The notes: generated by a model not told the origin, from the sequence alone. Positions 33,595-42,693 are shown, counted from the stretch's first letter. The stretch: 64,000 nt of DNA from Sphingobium sp. AP50 (GCF_900109095.1 NZ_FNYZ01000016.1:62001-126000), one strand, 5' to 3'. Numbers and translations: made by a program.

Positions 33595-34806
33595 TTATAG
33601 CGGCAAAAGGCAGCCCATTAGAGCCCCTGCGGCCATGATCGCAGGCGTCACCCAGGCGCCTTTCATCCGCCAGGCGACGATCAGCGCGACGGCAAAGATG
33701 GGCAAGGCGATCAGGACATTGTCTATATGGGCGCCGGTTGCGCAGGCCAGATCGACGAAGGTCGCCGCGATGATGCCGAGGACGGCGGCGGCCACGCCGG
33801 CCAGCGCGTGATGCAGGGCCGGGTGCTCGACCACCGCCTCCAGCCGTTCGAAGAAGAGCAGGGAGAAGGCGAAGGCCGGCAGGAACATGCCGACCGTGAT
33901 CGCGATCGCCCCGACTGGCCCGCCCACGACATAGCCGACGAAGGTCGCGAAGATGACGAGCGGCGCGGGCAGCAGGCCCGCCAGCGCGACGCCATCCAGA
34001 AAAGTCGCGTCGCTGATCCATCCGCGTCCCACCGTGTCCGCCCGGACATAAGGTATAGCGGTATAGGCGCCGCCGAAGGTGAGGAGGCCGCCCTTCAGTC
34101 CGGCAAGGAACAGCATGGCCAGGGTGACGGGCGCGCCGCTGGTGGCGATCGGCGTTGTATGGGGTAGAGGCAGATGGGGAAGTACCAGCTTTGCCGCGAC
34201 GGTCAGGCCGAGCATTATGGCGACGGCCAGCGCTGGTCGATCTGGCATCATATGCGCGATTGCCCCAGTGGCGAGCAGCAGCCAGAAGGGAACGCCCAGC
34301 AGGGTAGCGGCGAAGGCGATGGCGGCGATGAGCCCAAGCAGGCGGCTTTCGACGATATGCTGTCCGATTCGCACCACCGCCCGCAGGATGACCGCCAGCA
34401 CCACGATCTGCACGCCCAGCAGCAGGCCGGCCAGCGACGGATTGCCCGCGACCCACCCTATATAGAGCCAGCCGGCCGCCAACATCAGCAGGAAGCCGGG
34501 CAGCATGAAGCCCAGACCCGCGAGCAGGCCGCCGATCCGGCCGCGCGCGACCATGCCCATATGGACGCAAAGTTCATGTGCTTCCGGGCCGGGCAATATC
34601 TGCAATATGGCCAGCAGGCGGTTGAAGCGGCGCGGCTCAATCCAGCCTTCCTCCTCGACCAGTGACTGGCGGATCATGGCGATCTGCGCGACCGGTCCGC
34701 CAAAGGCGAGCGCGCCGAAACGCAGGAATTTCAGGAACAGCGCCGTCAGGCTGAACTGGGAGGGTCGGGTCGGAAAGATGCCAGCGGCATCGGCGGTATC
34801 GGTCAT
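33595..34806 (-). CDS. chrA: Chromate efflux transporter, two-domain ChrA
   Basis: 403 residues from ATG 34806 (MTDTADAAG). About 10-12 membrane spans in two homologous halves. The first half has FLRFGALAFGGPVAQIAM and the second FLAGLKGGLLTFGGAYTAIPY, the paired F-x-R/K-G-x-x-x-FGG signature of the CHR family, with LPGPEAHEL in the first half and LPAPLVIFA in the second. Uses the proton motive force to expel chromate. Divergent from the ccm operon. Confidence 0.93.
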   Translation of the reverse strand: MTDTADAAGIFPTRPSQFSLTALFLKFLRFGALAFGGPVAQIAMIRQSLVEEEGWIEPRRFNRLLAILQILPGPEAHELCVHMGMVARGRIGGLLAGLGFMLPGFLLMLAAGWLYIGWVAGNPSLAGLLLGVQIVVLAVILRAVVRIGQHIVESRLLGLIAAIAFAATLLGVPFWLLLATGAIAHMMPDRPALAVAIMLGLTVAAKLVLPHLPLPHTTPIATSGAPVTLAMLFLAGLKGGLLTFGGAYTAIPYVRADTVGRGWISDATFLDGVALAGLLPAPLVIFATFVGYVVGGPVGAIAITVGMFLPAFAFSLLFFERLEAVVEHPALHHALAGVAAAVLGIIAATFVDLACATGAHIDNVLIALPIFAVALIVAWRMKGAWVTPAIMAAGALMGCLLPL

Positions 34807-35006
34807 GGCAACGCCCCTTTGCGCCGCGCATGCGGCGAATGGAGCGGACTTGGGCGGACACCGCCTCACCGGGCGTCCGCGTCGGCCCGATAGGGCAGGG
34901 TATCGATCGGGAAAGCGGCGATTGTCAAGCGGGTGCGTGGTCCATGGCTATCGGCAAAATGCCCTACTGGCGCAGCGCTTCACGCACCGCTACACACGCA
35001 GCCCTG

Positions 35007-35729
35007 ATGCACCGTTTTGCCAATCCCGCCCGCTTCCTGAAGATCGCGCGTCCGCTGACCGGCTGGTTGTTCTGGCCGGGTCTGTTGCTGATCGTGATCG
35101 GCAGCGCATGCGGCCTGTTCGTGACGCCCGCCGACTATCTTCAGGGGGATACGGTGCGTATTCTCTATATCCATGTACCCGCCGCCTGGCTGGGCATGGG
35201 CGGATGGAGCGGCATCGCGATCGCGGCGCTGATGCAACTGGTCTGGCGCCATCCGCTGGCGGCCATTGCGGGCCGGGCGATCGCTGCGCCGGGCGCCTTG
35301 TTCACCGCGATCTGCCTGATGACCGGCTCCATCTGGGGGCGGCCGACCTGGGGCACTTGGTGGGAATGGGACGGACGCATGACGTCCATGCTGGTCCTGC
35401 TGTTCCTCTATCTGGGCTATATCGCGCTCGCCAATGCCAGCGCGCGTGACGGGCAGGGTGGCGTGAGCAATGTCACGGCCATTTTCGGGCTGGTTGGCGC
35501 GGTCAATATTCCGATCATCAATCGCTCCGTCGTCTGGTGGAACAGCCTGCATCAGGGCCCGAGCATCACCCTGCGCGGGTCCAGCATCGACGGATCGCTG
35601 CTCTGGCCGCTTGGGCTGACCCTGCTGGGCTTTTCGCTGTGGTTCGGGGCGATCGTGCTGATGCGGATGCGGGCGATACTGGCACAGAATAAAGTCGAGG
35701 CGCGCATGCAGCGTCTGGCCCGAGGGTAA
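35007..35729 (+). CDS. ccmC: Heme exporter membrane protein CcmC
   Basis: 240 residues from ATG 35007 (MHRFANPARFLKIARPLTGW), the usual CcmC start; an in-frame ATG at 34944 would add 21 residues. Six membrane spans; the heme-handling Trp motif is WGTWWEWDGR. The flanking loop His residues are in the expected places (YIHVPAAW; NSLHQGP). CcmC loads heme onto CcmE in the periplasm. First gene of ccmC-D-E-F-G-H-I here; ccmA and ccmB are not adjacent. Confidence 0.95.
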   Translation: MHRFANPARFLKIARPLTGWLFWPGLLLIVIGSACGLFVTPADYLQGDTVRILYIHVPAAWLGMGGWSGIAIAALMQLVWRHPLAAIAGRAIAAPGALFTAICLMTGSIWGRPTWGTWWEWDGRMTSMLVLLFLYLGYIALANASARDGQGGVSNVTAIFGLVGAVNIPIINRSVVWWNSLHQGPSITLRGSSIDGSLLWPLGLTLLGFSLWFGAIVLMRMRAILAQNKVEARMQRLARG

Positions 35730-35745
35730 GGGCAAGAGGGTAGAG

Positions 35746-35877
35746 ATGAACCAATGGGCTTTCGTGATCGCCGCTTATGCGGTGACGGCTATAGGGACGG
35801 GGCTGGTCAGCCTGTTGAGTTGGCGTGCGATGCGGAGTGCTGAGCGCGGGGCCGAAAAGCTGTCGGACCGGTCATGA
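35746..35877 (+). CDS. ccmD: Heme exporter protein CcmD
   Basis: 43 residues: MNQWAFVIAAYAVTAIGTGL and a basic C-terminus (WRAMRSAERGAEKLSDRS). One N-terminal membrane span followed by charged cytoplasmic tail is the CcmD pattern. It holds CcmC and CcmE together for release of heme-CcmE. The stop overlaps the ccmE start (ATGA, 35874-35877). GTAGAG gives a weak ribosome binding site. Confidence 0.88.
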   Translation: MNQWAFVIAAYAVTAIGTGLVSLLSWRAMRSAERGAEKLSDRS

Positions 35878-36320
35878 AGGCCAAACATCAACGGCTGATG
35901 CTGGCGCTGGCGGCGCTGGTGGCGATTATCGGCGCCGGATTGCTGGCGGTGTCGGCGCTCAAGGATGAGGCCGCCTATTTCTATACGCCCGGCGACGTGA
36001 AGACCAAGGGCGTCGAGCCGGGCAAGAATATCCGGCTGGGCGGCATGGTGGTGAAAGGCAGCCTGAAGCGGGCGGCCGATGGCGTCACCATCCATTTCGA
36101 CGTGACCGATGGCAAGGCGACCGTGCCAGCCACCTTCAGCGGGATCGCGCCCGACCTGTTCAAGGAAGGTAGCGGAGTCGTGGCGGAAGGTTCGTTCGAC
36201 GCGAAGGGCACATTCGTCGCGACCAACCTGCTCGCCAAGCATGACGAACGCTATATGCCCCGCGAGTTGGAGGGGATGACTTATAATGAGACAACCCACG
36301 AGATGAAGGCGGAGCGGTGA
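35874..36320 (+). CDS. ccmE: Heme chaperone CcmE
   Basis: 148 residues. N-terminal membrane anchor about 9-29, then the periplasmic OB-fold domain. The heme-binding His123 and Tyr127 are in KHDERYMP. CcmE carries heme covalently from CcmC to the CcmF/H synthetase. Followed by a 124-bp gap holding two REP-like hairpins, the only sizeable gap in the operon. Confidence 0.95.
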   Translation: MKAKHQRLMLALAALVAIIGAGLLAVSALKDEAAYFYTPGDVKTKGVEPGKNIRLGGMVVKGSLKRAADGVTIHFDVTDGKATVPATFSGIAPDLFKEGSGVVAEGSFDAKGTFVATNLLAKHDERYMPRELEGMTYNETTHEMKAER

Positions 36321-36341
36321 TTCCAATTCTCCACCTCCGTC

Positions 36342-36418
36342 ATCCCAGCGAAGGCTGGGATCTCACTTCTTCTTCAGCGCGAGGGCAAAAGAAGAGAGAT
36401 GCCAGCTTTCGCTGGCAT
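36342..36418. repeat. Pair of REP-like palindromes inside ccm operon
   Basis: ATCCCAGC-GAAG-GCTGGGAT (36342-36361) and ATGCCAGC-TTTC-GCTGGCAT (36399-36418). Both sit in the conserved setting GTCAT...GA/GAC and are related in sequence but in opposite orientation, like a BIME. They lie in the transcribed ccmE-ccmF gap and may affect mRNA stability or differential expression. Confidence 0.75.
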
Positions 36419-36444
36419 GACGATGATGTGAATGGGGGGCGGGC

Positions 36445-38373
36445 ATGATCGCCGAAACCGGTCTGGCCGCTCTGTGGCTGGCGGCGGCGCTGGCTCTGCT
36501 GCAATTACTGCTGGCCTTCGCGGGATTGAAGGGTGGCAAGACTGAATTGCTGGCCGCCGTGCGCCCCGCTGCCGTGGCGCAGGGGCTGCTGACCGCCATT
36601 GCCTTCGCCCTGCTGATCACCCTGTTCCTGCGGTCGGACATGTCGGTGCTGCTGGTTGCGACCAACAGCCATTCGATGAAGCCCTGGCTTTACAAATTCG
36701 CCGGCACCTGGGGCAATCATGAAGGGTCTATGCTGCTGTGGGTGACGGTGATGGGCGTTGCGGGCGCAGCCGTCGCGCTGTTCGAGCGGGCGCTCAAGCG
36801 CGACGCGCATATGGCGACGCTGGGCGGGCAGGCGGCGATTTCGCTGGGCTTCTACGCCTTCCTGCTCTTTTCCTCCAATCCCTTCGCGCGGATCGATCCG
36901 CCGCCGGACGGGCAGGGGCTGAACCCGCTGCTGCAAGACCCCGGTTTGGCCTTCCATCCGCCGACGCTCTATCTGGGCTATGTCGGCCTGTCGGTCGCCT
37001 TCTCCTTTGCCATCGGTGCGTTGCTGACGCGGCAGGTCGATGCCGCCTTTGCGCGCGCCATGCGGCCATGGGTGCTGGCGGCATGGGTGCTGCTGACGCT
37101 GGGCATCACGGCGGGCAGCTATTGGGCCTATTATGAACTGGGCTGGGGCGGCTGGTGGTTCTGGGACCCGGTCGAAAATGCATCGCTGATGCCATGGCTG
37201 GCGGCGACGGCGCTGCTGCATAGTGTGACCGTGCTGGCGACGCGCGACGCGCTACGCGCCTGGACGATCATGCTGGCGGTGATCGCTTTCTCCATGTCGA
37301 TGGTCGGCACCTTCCTTGTCCGATCGGGCATATTGACCAGCGTCCATGCCTTCGCCGTCGATCCTTCGCGGGGCAGCTTCATTCTGGCGCTGCTAGCCAT
37401 CTATATTGGCGGGGCACTGGCGCTGTTCGGCTGGCGGATCGGATCGGTGCGTGAAGGCGCGCCGTTCGAACTGGTGAGCCGGGAAACCATGCTGGTGGCC
37501 AATAATCTGCTGCTGTCGGTGATTTTGGGGATCGTGCTGATCGGCACTCTCTATCCGCTGATGACCGAAGCCTTCGGCCATAAGGTGTCGGTGGGCGCGC
37601 CTTATTTCGACCGGATCGCCGGGCCGCTGGCGCTGGCGCTGATGGTCGTGCTGGCGGCCGGGCCGCTGACTCGCTGGCGGCGGGACAGCGCGAGCGCGGT
37701 GGGCAAGCGGCTGATCGTGCCTGCGCTGCTGCTTGTCGTGGCGGCGGGGGCGCTGGCGATCCTCGCATGGGGCCGGATCGGCATCCTGCCTTTCCTGGGC
37801 CTCGTCATCGCCATCGCGGTCGGCGCGGCGAGCATCGCGCCTTTGTGGAAGCGCAAGCTGCTGCGCACGCCGCTCTTCACCTGGGGCATGGTGATCGCGC
37901 ATCTGGGCTGCGCCGTCAGTCTGGCCGGCATGGCCTGCGATTCGGCCTTCACGGTCGAGAAGCTGGTGGCGGCGCGCCCCGGTGACACGATCCAGACGGC
38001 CGGCTGGACGCTGCGCTTCGTGCAGATCATGCCGATCGCGGGGGACAACTGGACCGCGCTTCAGGCGGATATGCAGGTCGATCGGGGCGGTGCGCCGGTG
38101 CTGATCCGGCCACAATCGCGCTTCTTCGCCTCTCCGCCGACCACCACCAGCGAAGCGGCATTGCTGACCCGTTGGAACGGACAGCTTTATGTCGTGCTGG
38201 GTGAGGAAGTGGAGGGCGGCCGCTGGCAGATGCGTATCTGGTGGAAGCCGTTCGTCACCTTCATCTGGCTGGGCGGCATCATGATCGCGCTGGGCGGCGC
38301 GCTGGCGCTGGTCGGGCGGGAGCGGCGCGGCTGGCTGCTGAAATGGCGGGCGCGCAGGGAGGCTGAGGCATGA
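36445..38373 (+). CDS. ccmF: Cytochrome c heme lyase subunit CcmF
   Basis: 642 residues, about 15 membrane spans. The heme-handling motif GGWWFWDPVEN lies at about 233-244. Conserved loops are LLWVTVMG, FHPPTLYLGYVG and VRSGILTSVHAFA. CcmF reduces heme on CcmE and, with CcmH and CcmI, attaches it to apocytochrome c in the periplasm. The stop overlaps the ccmG start by 4 nt. Confidence 0.96.
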   Translation: MIAETGLAALWLAAALALLQLLLAFAGLKGGKTELLAAVRPAAVAQGLLTAIAFALLITLFLRSDMSVLLVATNSHSMKPWLYKFAGTWGNHEGSMLLWVTVMGVAGAAVALFERALKRDAHMATLGGQAAISLGFYAFLLFSSNPFARIDPPPDGQGLNPLLQDPGLAFHPPTLYLGYVGLSVAFSFAIGALLTRQVDAAFARAMRPWVLAAWVLLTLGITAGSYWAYYELGWGGWWFWDPVENASLMPWLAATALLHSVTVLATRDALRAWTIMLAVIAFSMSMVGTFLVRSGILTSVHAFAVDPSRGSFILALLAIYIGGALALFGWRIGSVREGAPFELVSRETMLVANNLLLSVILGIVLIGTLYPLMTEAFGHKVSVGAPYFDRIAGPLALALMVVLAAGPLTRWRRDSASAVGKRLIVPALLLVVAAGALAILAWGRIGILPFLGLVIAIAVGAASIAPLWKRKLLRTPLFTWGMVIAHLGCAVSLAGMACDSAFTVEKLVAARPGDTIQTAGWTLRFVQIMPIAGDNWTALQADMQVDRGGAPVLIRPQSRFFASPPTTTSEAALLTRWNGQLYVVLGEEVEGGRWQMRIWWKPFVTFIWLGGIMIALGGALALVGRERRGWLLKWRARREAEA

Positions 38374-38897
38374 GGAAAGTCTGGATCTGGCTGCCGCTCA
38401 TGCTGTTTCTGGCCTTTATCGGCCTGTTCGCCAGCGGGCTTTTCCAGCCCGACGACCGCATCATCCATTCGCGTCTTGTCGGTCAGCCGCTGCCGGCCTT
38501 CACCCTGCCGGCGGGGGCCAGTGACCGGCCGGCGCTGACCAGCGCTCAACTCGCTACCGGCAAGCCGCGCCTGCTCAATGTCTTCGCCAGCTGGTGCGTG
38601 CCCTGTGCTGCGGAGGCGCCGCAACTGATGGCGCTGAAACGGGCGGGGGTCGAGATTGACGCCATCGCCATTCGCGACGCCCGGCCTGATGTCGACGGCT
38701 TCCTGAAGCGCTATGGCAATCCCTATGCCCGGATCGGTCTGGATGCGCGCAGCGCCGTGCAGATGGCGCTGGGATCGTCCGGCGTGCCGGAAACCTTCGT
38801 GATCGATGGCAAGGGGCGGATCGCCTATCAGCATATCGGCGATATTCGCGCCGATGACGTGCCGATGATCCTCGACCGGCTGAAGGATGCGCAATGA
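38370..38897 (+). CDS. ccmG: Thiol:disulfide interchange protein CcmG (DsbE)
   Basis: 175 residues. N-terminal membrane anchor about 5-24, thioredoxin-like domain with active site W75-C76-V-P-C79 and the cis-Pro loop SGVPETFVID. Keeps apocytochrome CxxCH cysteines and CcmH reduced in the periplasm. Overlaps both neighbours by 4 nt. Confidence 0.94.
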   Translation: MRKVWIWLPLMLFLAFIGLFASGLFQPDDRIIHSRLVGQPLPAFTLPAGASDRPALTSAQLATGKPRLLNVFASWCVPCAAEAPQLMALKRAGVEIDAIAIRDARPDVDGFLKRYGNPYARIGLDARSAVQMALGSSGVPETFVIDGKGRIAYQHIGDIRADDVPMILDRLKDAQ

Positions 38898-39304
38898 AGC
38901 TGCTGCTTGTCTTGCTGATAGCGCTGGTCGCGGTACCGGCCGTGGCGCAGACGGCGCTGCCGCCCGCGCCCTGGGCTGATCGGCAAATTCCCGATGCGGC
39001 GCAGGAGCGCAAGGCCAAGGCGTTGATGGAAACCATCCGCTGCCTCACCTGTCAGAGTCAGTCGATCGCCGACTCGGGTGCCAGCATGGCCGGTGACATG
39101 CGATCGCAGATCCGCGAGCGGATCATGGCCGGGGAACAGCCCGAAGCGATCCGCACATGGTTGATCTCTCGCTATGGCGACTGGGTCAGCTATGAGCCGA
39201 CCGCCGCGCCGATCCTGTGGCCGCTCTGGGGCGCGCCTTTGCTGTTTCTGGGACTGGGGCTGTTGCTGCTGCGCGGCCGGATCAAGCGGAGGAAAAGCCG
39301 ATGA
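38894..39304 (+). CDS. ccmH: Cytochrome c-type biogenesis protein CcmH (N-terminal type)
   Basis: 136 residues. Signal peptide about 1-19, redox motif RC50LTC53QSQSIADS and one C-terminal membrane span (about 107-129). Presents reduced apocytochrome to the CcmF heme lyase. In E. coli CcmH is fused to the TPR part; here the TPR part is a separate gene (ccmI) overlapping by 4 nt. Confidence 0.94.
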   Translation: MKLLLVLLIALVAVPAVAQTALPPAPWADRQIPDAAQERKAKALMETIRCLTCQSQSIADSGASMAGDMRSQIRERIMAGEQPEAIRTWLISRYGDWVSYEPTAAPILWPLWGAPLLFLGLGLLLLRGRIKRRKSR

Positions 39305-39945
39305 CGGGATGGTTCATCGCCTTTGGCCTCGCGGCTTTCGTCTTCGTCGCCCTGCTGCTGATCGGGCGCATTCCCCGGTCGGCGCGGGAAATCAGTGCGG
39401 CGGCGCTGTTGCTGGGGCTGGCTGGCTATGCTTGGCAGGGGCATCCGGGACAGGCCGGGGCGCCGCGCCATGTGGCGCAGGGCAAAGGCGAGGCGTTCGA
39501 CGAGAAGCAGGCGGAAAAGCGCCGTGGTCTGGCGGAACGCTTCGGCCCGGCGGCGCAATGGATGATGCTGTCCGATGGCCTCGCACGGCAGGGCAAGACC
39601 AAGGAGGCAGCCAATGTGCTGCTATCGGGCCTGCGCGCGACGCCCGATGACGCCAATTTGTGGTTGGGGTTGGGCAATGCGCTGGTCAATCATGCCGATG
39701 GCGTGCTCTCGCCCGGTGCTGAGTTCGCCTATCGCCGGGCGCTGGCGATCGATCCGGCGGGACCGGCACCGCGCTATTTCTATGGTCTGGCGCTGGCGCG
39801 GAACAACCAGTTGCAGGGCGCGCGGGATATGTGGGCGCCGCTGGCCGCCAGCGCGCCGGCCGGCAGTCAGGTGAAGGCGGAACTGGAAGCCTATATCGCG
39901 CGTATCGACGCGATGCTGGCCAATGGCGATACTGTCCCGCAATGA
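39301..39945 (+). CDS. ccmI: CcmI-like TPR protein of cytochrome c biogenesis
   Basis: 214 residues from ATG 39301. Two N-terminal membrane spans (about 1-22 and 32-48), then a TPR domain (FGPAAQWMMLSDGLARQGKT; DDANLWLGLGNAL; AEFAYRRALAIDP). CcmI binds the C-terminus of apocytochromes and passes them to CcmH. Shorter than classical CcmI proteins, as is usual in sphingomonads (from memory). Last gene of the operon. Confidence 0.88.
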   Translation: MTGWFIAFGLAAFVFVALLLIGRIPRSAREISAAALLLGLAGYAWQGHPGQAGAPRHVAQGKGEAFDEKQAEKRRGLAERFGPAAQWMMLSDGLARQGKTKEAANVLLSGLRATPDDANLWLGLGNALVNHADGVLSPGAEFAYRRALAIDPAGPAPRYFYGLALARNNQLQGARDMWAPLAASAPAGSQVKAELEAYIARIDAMLANGDTVPQ

Positions 39946-40091
39946 TGCGCCGCAGCGCGGATGATTGCGCCCCGTCTGGAGGCGTGATAGGGCGCGGCGC
40001 TATGCAGGGTATGACATATCCTTTCCAATCCGCTATCCTTCGGCGCGGTATCCCTCAGCCCGGTGTGCGATGACCATCAGGTTTTCCTTTC

Positions 40092-42014
40092 ATGGCTGAT
40101 CTTCTTCCCAATACGGCGCCGGCCGATGACGAGCAGCATGGCCACGGCCATGGGCGGCAAAAGGCGACGGTAAAGCTGGTCGTCGGCGCCATCGGCATCG
40201 TCTTCGGCGACATCGGTACCAGCCCGCTCTACGCTTTCCGCGAAACCTTTGCGGGCCATCATCATCTTGCTCTGGACCCCGACCATATATTGGGCGTGAT
40301 CAGCCTGATGTTCTGGTCGATGATGCTGGTCGTGACGCTGAAATATGTCAGCATCATCATGCGCGCCGATAACAAGGGCGAGGGCGGCAGCCTGGCGCTG
40401 CTGGCGCTGATCAACGGCCAGACCAAGACGCAGCGCTGGTCGCGCGGCATCGTGCTGTTGGGCGTGTTCGCGACGGCGCTTTTCTATGGCGACTCGATGA
40501 TCACGCCGGCGGTGTCGGTGCTTTCGGCGGTCGAGGGTCTGACCGTCTATAATCCGGCGCTGGCCCCGGCGATCCTGCCGGTGGCGATTGTCATCCTGCT
40601 GGGTCTGTTCTGGATACAGGGGCTGGGCACCAACAAGGTCGCTGCCTTCTTCGGCCCGATCATGCTGACCTATTTCGTGACGATCGCGGCGCTGGGCGTC
40701 CTCTCGATCCTCAAGACGCCGGGTATCCTCTATGCGCTGAACCCCTATTGGGCGTTCATGTTCTTCGTCACCGATCCGCTGCCTGCCTTCCTGGCTTTGG
40801 GCGCGGTCGTGCTGGCGGTGACGGGGGCGGAGGCGCTTTATGCCGACATGGGGCATTTCGGGCGCAAGCCGATCAGGGTGTCCTGGCTGTTCTTCGTGCT
40901 GCCCGCGCTGATGCTCAACTATATGGGGCAGGGCGCTCTGCTGTTTCGCGAAGGCGCGGCGGCGCTGCACAGCCCCTTCTATAATCTCGCGCCACAATGG
41001 GGCCAGTTGCCGCTGATTGTGCTGGCGACGCTGGCCGCGATCATCGCGTCGCAGGCGGTGATTTCCGGGGCTTTCTCGGTCACGCAGCAGGCGATCCAGT
41101 TGGGCTTCATGCCGCGCCTGCGCATTTCCCACACCAGCGCGTCGACCGCGGGCCAGATCTATATCCCCCTGATCAACTGGGGGCTGATGGTGATGGTGAT
41201 CCTGCTGGTGCTGGTGTTCCAGACATCGTCCAACCTGACCGCCGCCTATGGCATCGCGGTGACGGGTGCGATGTTTATCGACAATGTGCTGCTGACGGTG
41301 GTGCTTTATCGCTTGTGGCACTGGAAATGGTATTATGCGGCGCCGCTGCTGGCGGTATTCTATGTGGTCGATGGCGCCTATCTGGCTGCGAACCTGACCA
41401 AGGTGCCGGACGGCGGCTGGTTCCCGCTGCTGATCGGCTTCATCGTCTTCACCCTGTTGACCACATGGTCGCGCGGTCGCCGGCTGGTGCAGGATCGTTT
41501 GCGCGAAGCGGCGATGCCGATCCCGGTCTTCGTCGCCTCCGCCGCCAACAGCGCGGTGCGGGTGTCGGGAACGGCGGTGTTCATGACATCGACGCCCGAT
41601 GGCGTGCCCCATGCGCTGCTCCATAACCTCAAGCATAACAAGGTGCTGCACGAGCGGGTCATCCTGTTGACAGTGAAGATCAAGGATGTGCCGGTCGTGG
41701 AGGATGATGGGCGGTGTAAGCTGGAGGATCTGGGCCGGGGCTTCTTCCGTCTGGTGCTGCAATATGGCTTCATGCAGGAACCCGACGTGCCGGCCGCGCT
41801 GAAGAATGTGACCGGTTGCGGGCAGGCGTTCAAGATGATGGACACCAGCTTCTTCCTGGCGCGCCAAACATTGTTGCCGTCCGCCAAGCCGGGGATGCCG
41901 CTGTGGCGGGAAAAGATCTTCGCCTGGATGCTGCGCAACGCGGAAAGCGCGATGGAGTTTTTCCGCCTGCCGACGAACCGGGTGGTCGAACTGGGTAGCC
42001 AGGTCGAGATATAA
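40092..42014 (+). CDS. kup: Low-affinity potassium transporter Kup
   Basis: 640 residues, about 12 membrane spans then a C-terminal cytoplasmic domain. Kup/HAK signatures: GIVFGDIGTSPLYAFRE (N-terminal), RADNKGEGGSLALLALI, YGDSMITPAVSVLSAVEGL, GAEALYADMGHFG and QGALLFREG. Takes up K+ with protons. His-rich N-terminus (HGHGHG). Monocistronic, ending at the bidirectional terminator 42052-42080. Confidence 0.95.
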   Translation: MADLLPNTAPADDEQHGHGHGRQKATVKLVVGAIGIVFGDIGTSPLYAFRETFAGHHHLALDPDHILGVISLMFWSMMLVVTLKYVSIIMRADNKGEGGSLALLALINGQTKTQRWSRGIVLLGVFATALFYGDSMITPAVSVLSAVEGLTVYNPALAPAILPVAIVILLGLFWIQGLGTNKVAAFFGPIMLTYFVTIAALGVLSILKTPGILYALNPYWAFMFFVTDPLPAFLALGAVVLAVTGAEALYADMGHFGRKPIRVSWLFFVLPALMLNYMGQGALLFREGAAALHSPFYNLAPQWGQLPLIVLATLAAIIASQAVISGAFSVTQQAIQLGFMPRLRISHTSASTAGQIYIPLINWGLMVMVILLVLVFQTSSNLTAAYGIAVTGAMFIDNVLLTVVLYRLWHWKWYYAAPLLAVFYVVDGAYLAANLTKVPDGGWFPLLIGFIVFTLLTTWSRGRRLVQDRLREAAMPIPVFVASAANSAVRVSGTAVFMTSTPDGVPHALLHNLKHNKVLHERVILLTVKIKDVPVVEDDGRCKLEDLGRGFFRLVLQYGFMQEPDVPAALKNVTGCGQAFKMMDTSFFLARQTLLPSAKPGMPLWREKIFAWMLRNAESAMEFFRLPTNRVVELGSQVEI

Positions 42015-42051
42015 TTCTTCCCCCGTAAGGGGAGGATTTTCAGGCATAAAA

Positions 42052-42080
42052 AAGGGCGCAGCCTTGCGGCACGCGCCCTT
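42052..42080. terminator. Bidirectional terminator between kup and hsp20
   Basis: AAGGGCGC (42052-42059) / GCGCCCTT (42073-42080) with flanking A6 on the left, so T6 follows on the minus strand for hsp20. Confidence 0.75.
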
Positions 42081-42106
42081 CGCTTATCTTGTTGAACGAT
42101 GCCGGA

Positions 42107-42568
42107 TCAGGCTGCGTCGCGGCCTTCGTTGATGTCGACGAGGTGGCCGCCATTGACGGCGATCTTCTTGGGCTTCATCGCTTCGGGCACTTCGCGCAGC
42201 AGTTCGATGCTCAGCAGGCCATCGGCCAGATCGGCCTTTTCCACCCGCACGAAATCGGCGAGTTCGAAGCGGCGCTCGAAGCTGCGGTTAGCGATGCCGA
42301 CATGCAGGAATTTGGAGCGATCGGTCGAATTGTCATCCTTGCGGCCGATCACCTGAAGCAGGTTCTGCTGCGCGGTGATGTCGATTTCTTCCGGGCGGAA
42401 GCCGGCGACGGCAAGGGTCACGCGATAGCGGTCTTCGGACAGGCGTTCGATATTGAAGGGCGGGTAATTATCCCCCTGCGCCAGACGGGCATTATTTTCG
42501 ATCAGGTCGAACAGACGATCGAAACCCACGGTCGAGCGGCGATAGGGGGTCAGGTCGAAACCACGCAT
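42107..42568 (-). CDS. Small heat shock protein Hsp20 (IbpA-like)
   Basis: 153 residues from ATG 42568 (MRGFDLTPYRRSTVGFDRLF); ATG 42574 is nearly as good. Alpha-crystallin domain about 32-125 with NYPPFNIERL and the FERRFELADFVRV strand; the C-terminal I-x-I-type contact is weak. ATP-independent holdase that binds unfolding proteins at high temperature. RpoH promoter and ROSE-like leader upstream indicate heat control at two levels. Confidence 0.93.
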   Translation of the reverse strand: MRGFDLTPYRRSTVGFDRLFDLIENNARLAQGDNYPPFNIERLSEDRYRVTLAVAGFRPEEIDITAQQNLLQVIGRKDDNSTDRSKFLHVGIANRSFERRFELADFVRVEKADLADGLLSIELLREVPEAMKPKKIAVNGGHLVDINEGRDAA

Positions 42569-42658
42569 TGTCATAATCTCCAAAAGAGCAAAATGAACCT
42601 GCCGGACCCGTATCTGGCATCCGGCGATAGTCTGTCCGGCCCCAATTGGCGACCGGAC
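42569..42658 (-). promoter_or_regulatory. ROSE-like RNA thermometer in hsp20 leader
   Basis: The roughly 90-nt leader ends TTTTGCTCTTTTGGAGATT before the start. The TTGCT just upstream of GGAGA matches the ROSE rule (U-U/C-G-C-U pairing imperfectly with the ribosome binding site). An upstream hairpin GTCCGG/CCGGAC is also present (CTGTCCGGTCGCC...GGGGCCGGACAG). Confidence 0.65.
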
Positions 42659-42665
42659 AGCGTTG

Positions 42666-42693
42666 ATATGGTTGCGGCTTTGCGGCTTTCAAG
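42666..42693 (-). promoter_or_regulatory. RpoH (sigma-32) heat-shock promoter of hsp20
   Basis: Minus strand: CTTGAAA (42693-42687), then CCATAT (42671-42666), with 18 nt between CTTG and CCATAT, close to the alphaproteobacterial RpoH consensus. Predicted start near 42658. Confidence 0.65.

Noticed and set aside
40077..42047. 656-codon minus-strand open frame
   Set aside because: Antisense to kup, whose conserved motifs and length are unambiguous.
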